NCBI GenBank assembly: GCA_945867285.1 | Contig: CAMBHX010000057.1 | Coordinates: forward strand, 1-9,676 | Direction: 5' to 3' | Origin: Sulfuricurvum sp. IAE1 | GTDB lineage: Bacteria; Campylobacterota; Campylobacteria; Campylobacterales; Sulfurimonadaceae | Length of the DNA: 9,676 nt | Notes under the pieces: generated by a model | The model's input: the letters and a program-made list of their open reading frames with translations, nothing else | The model's database searches: none | Told to the model about the DNA's origin: nothing | Part shown: one piece after another, positions 1-5,886 of the stretch | How positions within the stretch are numbered: position 1 is the first letter of the stretch | How the letters are laid out: every line of letters begins with the position of its first letter | Position numbers and translations under genes: made by a program

Positions 1-149
1 TAGACCATTTGACCATTATCAAGATAATCAGATTCAAAAAGCACTTCGACTTTGTAGGAGTGTCCATGCAGTGATGCCCGACAACGCTGCGTCGAACATC
101 CACGGACAATATGGGCATTTTCAAATTTAAAAAGTTTGCGGATAATCAT
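1..149 (-). CDS. queD: QueD, 6-carboxy-5,6,7,8-tetrahydropterin synthase (partial, 3' end outside window)
   Basis: This is the N-terminal 49 residues of a 6-pyruvoyl-tetrahydropterin-synthase-family protein; the rest lies beyond the left edge. The family converts 7,8-dihydroneopterin triphosphate (from GTP) to 6-carboxytetrahydropterin, the first dedicated step toward preQ0 and queuosine, in the cytoplasm. Seen in the sequence: a start MIIRKLFKFENAH, then a cysteine-rich stretch (C18, C23) and the L-HGH-S motif at 27-31. H13, H28 and H30 are placed as the three zinc ligands of the family. C23 is the best candidate for the catalytic cysteine, although it is four residues before HGH, where E. 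coli QueD has three. The ATG follows the queE stop with no gap (TAA then ATG), and a GGAG about six bases upstream, inside the last queE codons, is its ribosome site. Adjacency to queE supports QueD over other pterin synthases. Confidence 0.9.
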   Translation of the reverse strand, partial: MIIRKLFKFENAHIVRGCSTQRCRASLHGHSYKVEVLFESDYLDNGQMV

Positions 150-908
150 TTATACTCCATGGTTTTGATCCCAAATACGAATATGCAAACGATCAGAGTA
201 GATAAAACCCCGGCGCTTGCACAGCTCGATCACCGCTTCACAGTTAGCTTCAATATGTGCTTTATCACCACCTAAGGGCATACAATAGGTGCTAACATAA
301 GGATGATGGATAATTATATCATCAATCTCCTCTTCCATGGCGCAACCTAGCGATGGTTCATCTACACTAAATTTAAAAAAACTCCCTCGTGTGTTAGCGA
401 CAATAGCACTAATCACCTCATTTTTAACCCGTTTCTCGTACGGCTCACCACTGTTAGATAGCTTGACTGACAGCGCATAAGTTACTTCTTTGTAAAATGG
501 GTATTTATTAAAATCAGGAGCAATAGTCGCATTGGTCTCAAACGTCACTCGATGCCCACTCGCTATCAAATGTTCAATGAATTCAATAAATATTGGTTCA
601 TTGGCATAGATCAATGGTTCACCGCCAGTCAGAACCACATCTACATGAGGTGGGAGTTTATAACCATTCATAATCCATATCAGCGTTTGTAGTTCTTCGA
701 TTTCCATCCATAAGTTTCCAAAACTGCGGCGATCGACTGCATAGACAGTATCGCATCCGACAATTTCTTCACCATTGGGGGTTTTTTCAACACACCCGAA
801 TCCCTCACATTTGAGATTACACCCTCCAAAACGGAAAAACAACGATGGCACGCCTGTGTATTTCCCCTCACCTTGAATGGAGTAAAAATGTTCTACTAAA
901 TACAGCAT
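150..908 (-). CDS. queE: QueE, 7-carboxy-7-deazaguanine synthase (radical SAM)
   Basis: The radical SAM enzyme contracts 6-carboxytetrahydropterin to 7-carboxy-7-deazaguanine, the step after QueD in preQ0/queuosine synthesis. The 252 residues show the family's N-terminal SIQGEGK (10-16), the FRFGGCNLKC segment (C30, C34), a GCDT at 51-54, and the SAM-binding GGEP at 95-98. In typical QueE the cluster is CX3CX2C with the last cysteine in a 'CDT' motif. Here 17 residues separate C34 from C52, and an extra C39 lies between, so the third ligand is probably C52 on an expanded loop. From memory, Campylobacter homologues have a similar arrangement. The ATG overlaps the moaA stop by one base (TGATG), which implies coupled translation. 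The stop abuts queD directly. The fold, length and neighbours all fit; the exact cluster ligands are inference. Confidence 0.92.
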   Translation of the reverse strand: MLYLVEHFYSIQGEGKYTGVPSLFFRFGGCNLKCEGFGCVEKTPNGEEIVGCDTVYAVDRRSFGNLWMEIEELQTLIWIMNGYKLPPHVDVVLTGGEPLIYANEPIFIEFIEHLIASGHRVTFETNATIAPDFNKYPFYKEVTYALSVKLSNSGEPYEKRVKNEVISAIVANTRGSFFKFSVDEPSLGCAMEEEIDDIIIHHPYVSTYCMPLGGDKAHIEANCEAVIELCKRRGFIYSDRLHIRIWDQNHGV

Positions 909-1873
909 CAGCCCCCCGTCTCATAAAAAGCACGTTTGGACAACTCTCCATCAGGATCAGACCAGCGGTTTTTTTCAGGCTTGGTACGAATAACCTCTTT
1001 GAGTACCAAAGCAGCCTCTTTGATATCTCCACGACGTACGGCATCACGAATACTCATCGCTTCGTCAAAATACAAACACGGAATGAGATTTCCCTCAGCA
1101 GTGAGGCGGATACGGTTACATTTGGCACAAAAATCATCTTTATGCGGTTCAATAATCCCAAATTCATATCCATCATCGAGTTTGTAATAATGTGACGGTG
1201 AATGCCCATCGAATCCTTGATCGACATACGTATATCGGCTACCAATAATCTCTAGTAATTCAGGGCTTTGCATCCCTTTGATATCTACCTCGGCATGTAC
1301 GTTTTCCATATACTCAATAAATCGTACTGTCATCTTTCGCTCTTTGCAAAACTCTAATACATCTAAAATCTCATTGTCGTTCATCCCTTTCATAGGGACC
1401 ATATTAACTTTGACACGCAAACCGACACGCAATGCCTCTTCAACTCCTGCCAAGACGTGACTCAAAACATCTTTTTTGGCAATTTTCTCTGCCACATCAG
1501 GTATAAGGGAATCGATGGATACATTGATACGACGAAGTCCTGCATCGTAAAGTTTTTGCGCAGCACCTTTGAGTAAATAGGCATTTGTTGTCATCGCTAA
1601 ATCAATATCATTTTTATAATCATGAATCATTTTAATAAATCGATCAAGGTCTTCACGTAATAAAGGCTCACCACCGGTAATACGAATTTTTTTCACCCCT
1701 TCATCGATGGAGACTTTTATAAATTCAAATAGCTCTTCAAAGCTCAATAAATTTTCTTTGGGAACCCACGAAAAAGGCTTTTCAGGCATACAGTATTGAC
1801 ATCGAAAATTACACCGCTCGGTCACTGAAACTCTCAAATAATCGACGGTACGTCCATAGCTATCTATTAACAC
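908..1873 (-). CDS. moaA: MoaA, GTP 3',8-cyclase (molybdenum cofactor biosynthesis)
   Basis: MoaA carries out the first step of molybdopterin synthesis, turning GTP into (8S)-3',8-cyclo-7,8-dihydro-GTP, which MoaC then converts to cyclic pyranopterin monophosphate. All hallmarks are present in 321 residues: the N-terminal [4Fe-4S] motif CX3CX2C at C21/C25/C28 after RVSVTERC, GGEP at 67-70, the second cluster motif CX2CX13C at C249/C252/C266 with the substrate-contacting NRIRLT beside it, and the conserved C-terminal Gly-Gly (320-321) needed for catalysis. The start is GTG, placed by a good AAAGGA six bases upstream and by the family's N-terminus (LIDSYGR); a nearby ATG two bases upstream is out of frame. 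It is the first gene of a moaA-queE-queD run and probably has its own promoter in the gap behind petC. MoaA would support molybdoenzymes such as nitrate or formate enzymes elsewhere in the genome (inference). Confidence 0.96.
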   Translation of the reverse strand: MLIDSYGRTVDYLRVSVTERCNFRCQYCMPEKPFSWVPKENLLSFEELFEFIKVSIDEGVKKIRITGGEPLLREDLDRFIKMIHDYKNDIDLAMTTNAYLLKGAAQKLYDAGLRRINVSIDSLIPDVAEKIAKKDVLSHVLAGVEEALRVGLRVKVNMVPMKGMNDNEILDVLEFCKERKMTVRFIEYMENVHAEVDIKGMQSPELLEIIGSRYTYVDQGFDGHSPSHYYKLDDGYEFGIIEPHKDDFCAKCNRIRLTAEGNLIPCLYFDEAMSIRDAVRRGDIKEAALVLKEVIRTKPEKNRWSDPDGELSKRAFYETGG

Positions 1874-1879
1874 ATATAT

Positions 1880-1885
1880 TCCTTT
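1880..1885 (-). promoter_or_regulatory. Ribosome binding site of moaA
   Basis: AAAGGA on the minus strand lies six bases before the GTG. It decides the non-ATG start, because the overlapping ATG two bases upstream is in another frame. Confidence 0.7.
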
Positions 1886-1958
1886 AGTTGCCGCAAGAGT
1901 ACCATAACGTAATCCAAAAACGGTTGAGAAATCAAAAATAGTTTAAAATACTGGAATT

Positions 1959-1964
1959 ATTATA
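1959..1964 (-). promoter_or_regulatory. Probable -10 box of the moaA-queE-queD promoter
   Basis: A perfect TATAAT on the minus strand lies 85 bases before the moaA GTG, in the only sizeable gap on this side. No convincing -35 box is visible, which is usual for Campylobacterota sigma-70 promoters. If used, it would give a leader of roughly 75-80 bases. The assignment rests on the motif and its position only. Confidence 0.4.
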
Positions 1965-1997
1965 GAGAAACTAGCGAGAAATTGGGTTGATGCGGGT

Positions 1998-2024
1998 CAA
2001 GCATCGTAATTGCTACGATGCTTG
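1998..2024 (-). terminator. Hairpin behind petC, probable transcript end of the pet genes
   Basis: A perfect 11-base-pair stem (1998-2008 with 2014-2024; arms CAAGCATCGTA and TACGATGCTTG) closes a five-base loop, nine bases after the petC stop. There is no T-run after it on the minus strand, nor on the plus strand, so it is not a textbook intrinsic terminator. It could end transcription inefficiently, protect the 3' end of the pet mRNA, or separate pet from moaA transcription. Confidence 0.5.
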
Positions 2025-2033
2025 TTGGAAAAA

Positions 2034-3125
2034 CTAGTGAACTTCTGACCAGATTTTACGCTTCCAAAGGTACCCGAGGATAGCAAAAACGAGTGTGAAT
2101 GCCAAGGTATAAATCCCTAAAGAGATACGCTCGTCCTTTTTAGGATCACCAATCTCTTCCATATAGGCGATAACATCATGCTGTGCAACTTCAGTCAAAC
2201 CTACACGAGGCATAGCGGTACCTGCTAATAACGCTTGAGGATCATTGATAAAGTCATGCAAATAGTGTTCACCACGACTTTTGATATATTGAGACAAATC
2301 AGGAGGTGTTGTCCCCATGTATGTCTTTAGTGCATCTGCTGGAGTTGTTGACTCAAATTTGGCATACTGCATACTGTGACAACGTCCACACGCTGCTTCA
2401 AAAGTTGCTTTATGAGCCTCTTTACCTTCAAGTTTTTTCACTGACAATGATTTGAGGTACGCTACTACATCGGCAATCTCTTGAGGCTGCATCCAATTGT
2501 AAGAAGGCATTGGAAATGTCTTGCCACTTTCAGGAGAATATTTCTCTTGAATATGCATCGCATCTACAGGACTTGCTATAAATGCCGCCAAATACTTAGC
2601 GTCATAAATAGTTGCTGCACTGCTCAAATCAGGTGGTACGACACCATAGCTCGCAGCCGCATCTGCATTAGAGATTGCCATTGGCATTCCAGCAGCATCA
2701 ATACCGTGACATGCGATACAGTTGGCATCGACCAAGACTTTACCGTTGGTAACATTGCCCTCTAATGCTGCTGTATGATTGGCTGTTTTCCAAAAATCAG
2801 TTCGTCGTTGCGCTTCAGCTTTGGCAGTCTCAGGCAATGTTGCAACTTCTGATTTGGCTTTTTCAAGCTTTTTGGTGATGGCTTCTTTGGCTTTAGCATC
2901 GGTAGCTTTTGCCAATTCTGCTGTTTGCACTGCTACATTTTCTGTTGCAGCAACTAATTTCTCATCCATAGTTTTAGTGTACAACGCCACTTCTTGTTTA
3001 CCGTTATAGGTAAAATCAGCAGGGGCAACAGGAGGATGCATCTCGTGGTGTGCATACGGCTCAATACCGTAGTACGTAATTCCTACAAGAACAGCAAGAA
3101 CAGCTAATATTTTCAACTCTTTCAT
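2034..3125 (-). CDS. petC: PetC, membrane-anchored di-haem cytochrome c subunit of the cytochrome bc1 complex
   Basis: This is the cytochrome c ('c1') subunit that takes electrons from the Rieske protein and passes them to periplasmic cytochromes. The 363 residues begin with an uncleaved-looking membrane segment (about 4-21) and end with a second one (about 335-354) followed by basic WKRKIW, so the haem part is periplasmic. There are two c-type haem sites, CIACH (136-140) and CGRCH (246-250). Each is followed by a PPDLS loop (164-168, 274-278) and a likely methionine ligand (M206 in FPMP, M305 in AMPR). The two halves therefore look like a duplicated cytochrome c domain. Between the first membrane segment and haem 1, residues about 46-110 are a long Ala/Lys/Glu-rich stretch predicted helical. 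It starts one base after the petB stop, with AGGGGG eight bases before its ATG. A di-haem c1 is known for Campylobacterota bc1 complexes. Confidence 0.93.
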   Translation of the reverse strand: MKELKILAVLAVLVGITYYGIEPYAHHEMHPPVAPADFTYNGKQEVALYTKTMDEKLVAATENVAVQTAELAKATDAKAKEAITKKLEKAKSEVATLPETAKAEAQRRTDFWKTANHTAALEGNVTNGKVLVDANCIACHGIDAAGMPMAISNADAAASYGVVPPDLSSAATIYDAKYLAAFIASPVDAMHIQEKYSPESGKTFPMPSYNWMQPQEIADVVAYLKSLSVKKLEGKEAHKATFEAACGRCHSMQYAKFESTTPADALKTYMGTTPPDLSQYIKSRGEHYLHDFINDPQALLAGTAMPRVGLTEVAQHDVIAYMEEIGDPKKDERISLGIYTLAFTLVFAILGYLWKRKIWSEVH

Positions 3126-3126
3126 A

Positions 3127-4377
3127 TTATTTGCCCCCTACTTTTTTGCCTTCGGCTTTAGTGATAAATGGTAGTGCAATAAACAGTGACAAGAAGGTAA
3201 TTGACGATGCAAAACCAACCCATGCATTAGTACCGGTTGGAGGAAGTTTTCCATAAATCGTCAAAACAATCAAATCAACCATCAAGAACCAAAACCAGTA
3301 TTTAAAATACGGGCGTTGATTGGCAGGTTTTACCATAGGCGAACGATCCAACCATGGCATCAAAAAGAATACCGCTTGTGCTACTGCAAACGCGATAAGG
3401 CCCAATGATTTACCTGAAATTCCAGCGATTTCAAAGAAGAACCCACGTAAAACTTCATAGCTCCACAAGAAATACCACTCAGGGTAGATGTGTGCAGGTG
3501 TTTTAAGGCCATCGGCTTTGTCAAAGTTAACAGGATCCATTGCAAAATTGAAATGGAAGAATGTCAAGTAAAAGAAAAAGAGTAAAAAGAAGCCAAGAAC
3601 AAAGAAATCTTTGGACAAAAATACTGGCCAAAATGGAACTACTTTAGACTCTACTTTTTTACCGTCAAGATATTTTTTAGCTTCTGCATCGTAATCAAAG
3701 AACTCACCATCAAGGTTGTTAACGTGAGGAAAACGCAATGCATAGAAGTGCAATACAATCGTCCCCAAAATAGCAAGGGGAATCAATAAGACGTGAAGCA
3801 TAAAGAAACGAGTCAATGTCGAATCGGATACGTAGAAGTTTCCACGGATCCACACCACTAAATCACCGCCAATAAGAGGAATACCACCAAATATCTCAGT
3901 AATAACGTACGCCGCCCAATAACTCATTTGTCCCCATGGAAGCATATAACCACTAAAGCCCTCAGCTGAAAAGAGAACAAACAACAACATACCAGAGATC
4001 CAGATCATCTCACGACCCTTTTTGTATGAGCCATAGTAGATACCTGTAAACATATGGATATAAATAATCAAAAAGACTACCGATGCACCCACAGCATGGA
4101 TATGACGAAATAACCAACCATAGGCAACTTCTTGCATAATCGTGTAGTTAACACTGTCAAATGCCATATTGATATCAGGTTTGTAGTACATCAACAAAAA
4201 TAGACCCGAAACCAAAAGAATCGTAAACATAACGGTCAACAAAACACCCATAGCCCACAAAAAGTTGATATTTTTAGGGATCCAGTATTCTGTCATCATT
4301 ACTTTTAGGAACTTGTCAATCCCTAGACGCTGGTCAAACCACTCGTACATCGAGTCTGCTTGTTTAAACTCTGCCAT
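3127..4377 (-). CDS. petB: PetB, cytochrome b of the cytochrome bc1 complex
   Basis: This integral membrane subunit carries haems bL and bH and the Qo/Qi quinone sites of quinol:cytochrome c oxidoreductase. The 416 residues are a full-length cytochrome b with about eight hydrophobic segments. Visible haem ligands are H94 and H108 (13 residues between, in FRHIHAVGAS and IYIHMFTG) and H195 and H210 (14 residues between). The Qo-site markers are LPWGQMSYWA (146-155) and PEWY (299-302). The second histidine pair has 14 intervening residues as in b6-type proteins, where mitochondrial cytochrome b has 13; the single-chain length is nonetheless that of bc1. The ATG lies one base after the petA stop, with an AGGGGGGG ribosome site six bases upstream formed by the last petA codons. 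It ends in VGGK, whose G-rich codons serve petC in the same way. Confidence 0.97.
   Translation of the reverse strand: MAEFKQADSMYEWFDQRLGIDKFLKVMMTEYWIPKNINFLWAMGVLLTVMFTILLVSGLFLLMYYKPDINMAFDSVNYTIMQEVAYGWLFRHIHAVGASVVFLIIYIHMFTGIYYGSYKKGREMIWISGMLLFVLFSAEGFSGYMLPWGQMSYWAAYVITEIFGGIPLIGGDLVVWIRGNFYVSDSTLTRFFMLHVLLIPLAILGTIVLHFYALRFPHVNNLDGEFFDYDAEAKKYLDGKKVESKVVPFWPVFLSKDFFVLGFFLLFFFYLTFFHFNFAMDPVNFDKADGLKTPAHIYPEWYFLWSYEVLRGFFFEIAGISGKSLGLIAFAVAQAVFFLMPWLDRSPMVKPANQRPYFKYWFWFLMVDLIVLTIYGKLPPTGTNAWVGFASSITFLSLFIALPFITKAEGKKVGGK
3134..3139 (-). promoter_or_regulatory. Ribosome binding site of petC inside the end of petB
   Basis: AGGGGG on the minus strand, eight bases before the petC ATG, is made of the penultimate Gly-Gly codons of petB. 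It ties petC initiation to the intact end of petB. Confidence 0.65.
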
Positions 4378-4378
4378 C

Positions 4379-4888
4379 TTATACCCCCCCTGCTTTTGCC
4401 ATCATAGCTTTATATTCAGGACCCTCTTCGCCCAAAACTAATGTTGTACCATCGATTTTATAGGGAGGAATTTCAAGTGGTTTCGGAGGTGGTCCAAAAG
4501 TTTGTACGCCATCTGCTGAGAACTCTCCACCATGACAAGCACATTTAAAATCTTGCTTGTCACAGCGGTAGGCTGGAATACAACCCAAGTGAGTACATAA
4601 TCCTACCATTACAGAATAGTAGTTTTCACCTACTTTGACACTTCTGCCATCTGTTGGTGCCATATCTGCGCTGTATTTAAGGATAAAAATAGGCTTACCT
4701 CTCCATACAACGATTTCTAATTTATTCGCTTCTAATCCGGATACGTCTACAGTTGTAAAACCTGCCGACATAACACTTGGGAGCGGATCCCATGTTTTTT
4801 TCATCGCAATTAACGAGGCAACCCCGCCCACAGCAGCGACAGCACCGAAAGCTTTACCAATAAAGCCTCTTCTACTTTCATCCATCAT
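4379..4888 (-). CDS. petA: PetA, Rieske iron-sulfur subunit of the cytochrome bc1 complex
   Basis: The Rieske protein accepts one electron from quinol at the Qo site and hands it to the di-haem cytochrome. From the ATG at 4888 it has 169 residues. A twin-arginine signal/anchor, SRRGFIGKAFG, is followed by a hydrophobic segment, so it is exported folded by Tat and stays membrane-anchored. The [2Fe-2S] site is complete: CTHLGC supplies Cys and His ligands and one disulfide cysteine, and CACHGG supplies the rest (ligands C98, H100, C116, H119; disulfide C103-C118 in this numbering). The frame is open to a GTG at 4900, which would add four residues (MGVV). I prefer 4888 (or 4885, the next ATG) because Campylobacterota homologues carry only a few residues before SRR. 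No strong Shine-Dalgarno sequence is seen for any of the three. The last codons contain a G7 run that doubles as the petB ribosome site. Confidence 0.95.
   Translation of the reverse strand: MMDESRRGFIGKAFGAVAAVGGVASLIAMKKTWDPLPSVMSAGFTTVDVSGLEANKLEIVVWRGKPIFILKYSADMAPTDGRSVKVGENYYSVMVGLCTHLGCIPAYRCDKQDFKCACHGGEFSADGVQTFGPPPKPLEIPPYKIDGTTLVLGEEGPEYKAMMAKAGGV
4384..4391 (-). promoter_or_regulatory. G7 tract: ribosome binding site of petB inside the end of petA
   Basis: On the minus strand AGGGGGGG ends six bases before the petB ATG and encodes the Gly-Gly-Val end of PetA. It is the longest G run I noticed in the window. Seven is below the length usually associated with phase variation in this phylum. 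Confidence 0.6.
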
Positions 4889-4899
4889 GACTACACCCA

Positions 4900-4912
4900 C
4901 TTGTAAACTAAA
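4900..4912 (-). promoter_or_regulatory. Possible petABC promoter element (12-base sequence shared with the upstream gene)
   Basis: TTTAGTTTACAA followed by G on the minus strand (12-mer at 4901-4912) lies in the 60-base gap before petA. The identical 12-mer occurs before the glycosyltransferase-like gene (5845-5856), where TACAAT makes a fair -10 box. Here the hexamer would be TACAAG. If it is a -10, transcription would start only a few bases before the preferred ATG, so petA would be nearly leaderless. Read-through from the upstream gene is an alternative source of petABC mRNA. Confidence 0.25.
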
Positions 4913-4948
4913 TTTATCTAGGGGTATGATAAACTTAAATCGTTTAAC

Positions 4949-5821
4949 TTACCCTAAATTTAAAGCTTCAAGAATGAATTTTGTTACTTTTTCGGTACTT
5001 TTTGGGACATTTTGATAACTATTTGATAGGCAATTGCTTATAACTTTCATAAGTTTATCCTTATCGTATCCCTCTATAATAGGAATATTTAATGCAGTAA
5101 AGAGAGGAATAAAGTCTCTGACATAATCAGGGCGCTGAAGAAAGATAGGATGACCTCCACTGCAGAGATTTTGAAGTACCGCTGTAGGTGAAGCACTTAT
5201 AAGCACATCAGTACCCATAATCACCTCATCATACACTTCACACTCATGAATCATTTTAAAACTCGACAAAAGTTGTTTTTCGTAACCCAGAAAATGATAA
5301 TACCCCATCAATAAATCCATATTTAAATCAGAAAACATCTTTTGATTTATTTCTAAATCTTTTTCATAATCATCATCTCCAAAAAAGAGAGCTACAGGAA
5401 TGGTTTTGGGTAGTTTTGTATAATATTTATCTGCAATAACACTATCATTACAGATGCGTTCTCCATTCAAATACGGTGAAATCACAAATTCTTTGTCATA
5501 TTGGACATCCAAAGGATCATCACTTAACCGTATAAAAGTAGAAAAATAACTTATCATATCCTCCAGTAACGTTGGATTTACTTCCGCAGAATCAAAAATA
5601 ATCTTATCACCATGATGAGCGATCTGAGGAATATTACGTACTACATCAACACTAGTGGCTCGTTTGATTCCATAATTTTTTGCTTCACCTGCAATACGAA
5701 AATCAGAACATAGCAATGTTATATCAATCGTTTTTTGCAACTCATTTACAATTGCAACCGCACGGTGAAAACGATCCAATCCAATTCGATGTCCTGTATG
5801 GACGTAGTAAAAAGTTCTCAT
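4949..5821 (-). CDS. Uncharacterised protein with GT-B / PseG-like glycosyltransferase features
   Basis: I do not recognise a named family for this 290-residue protein. It has no signal peptide or membrane segment, so it is probably cytoplasmic. The N-terminus (beta strand YYVHTG, then GHRIGLDRFHRA at 10-21) resembles the 'GxGHxxR' loop of GT-B enzymes of the MurG/PseG kind. Near the C-terminus, residues 205-233 (TDVLISASPTAVLQNLCSGG followed by HPIFL) resemble the nucleotide-sugar-binding segment of glycosyltransferase family 28, where an S/G-rich loop precedes a helix and a 'GKP-I-L' strand. At 290 residues it is shorter than MurG. No sugar-gene neighbours exist here; it lies between mnmG and petA, all on one strand. 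The ATG is supported by AAGGAG five bases upstream. A transferase or UDP-sugar hydrolase acting on a surface glycan is possible. The coding call is firm and the function tentative. Confidence 0.6.
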   Translation of the reverse strand: MRTFYYVHTGHRIGLDRFHRAVAIVNELQKTIDITLLCSDFRIAGEAKNYGIKRATSVDVVRNIPQIAHHGDKIIFDSAEVNPTLLEDMISYFSTFIRLSDDPLDVQYDKEFVISPYLNGERICNDSVIADKYYTKLPKTIPVALFFGDDDYEKDLEINQKMFSDLNMDLLMGYYHFLGYEKQLLSSFKMIHECEVYDEVIMGTDVLISASPTAVLQNLCSGGHPIFLQRPDYVRDFIPLFTALNIPIIEGYDKDKLMKVISNCLSNSYQNVPKSTEKVTKFILEALNLG

Positions 5822-5843
5822 ATCTTCTCCTTGTTATTCTCTC

Positions 5844-5849
5844 ATTGTA
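5844..5849 (-). promoter_or_regulatory. Possible -10 box of the glycosyltransferase-like gene
   Basis: TACAAT on the minus strand lies 22 bases before the ATG at 5821 and follows a T-rich upstream stretch, as in many Campylobacterota sigma-70 promoters. It sits in the 12-mer shared with the petA leader. A good AAGGAG lies between it and the start codon. Confidence 0.35.
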
Positions 5850-5886
5850 AACTAAAATCAAAAAATTTAATATAGTTTTTTTGTCA

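Noticed and set aside
845..1460. Plus-strand open frames opposite queE and moaA
   Set aside because: They are antisense to well-recognised genes, have low-complexity Ser/Arg-rich translations and no ribosome sites.
2481..3009. Plus-strand open frames opposite petC
   Set aside because: Antisense shadows of the haem-protein gene. The Ala/Ser-rich hydrophobic look of one arises from the reverse of Ala/Lys-rich codons.
4889..4900. GTG at 4900 as the petA start
   Set aside because: It has no ribosome site and would add MGVV before the twin-arginine signal. Relatives have short leaders before SRR, and the GTG overlaps a possible -10 element.
5859..5883. AT-only inverted repeat (CAAAAAA ... TTTTTTG) behind mnmG as a terminator
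   Set aside because: The stem has a single G-C pair and an eleven-base loop, too weak for a terminator; it is expected by chance in an A/T-run-rich gap.
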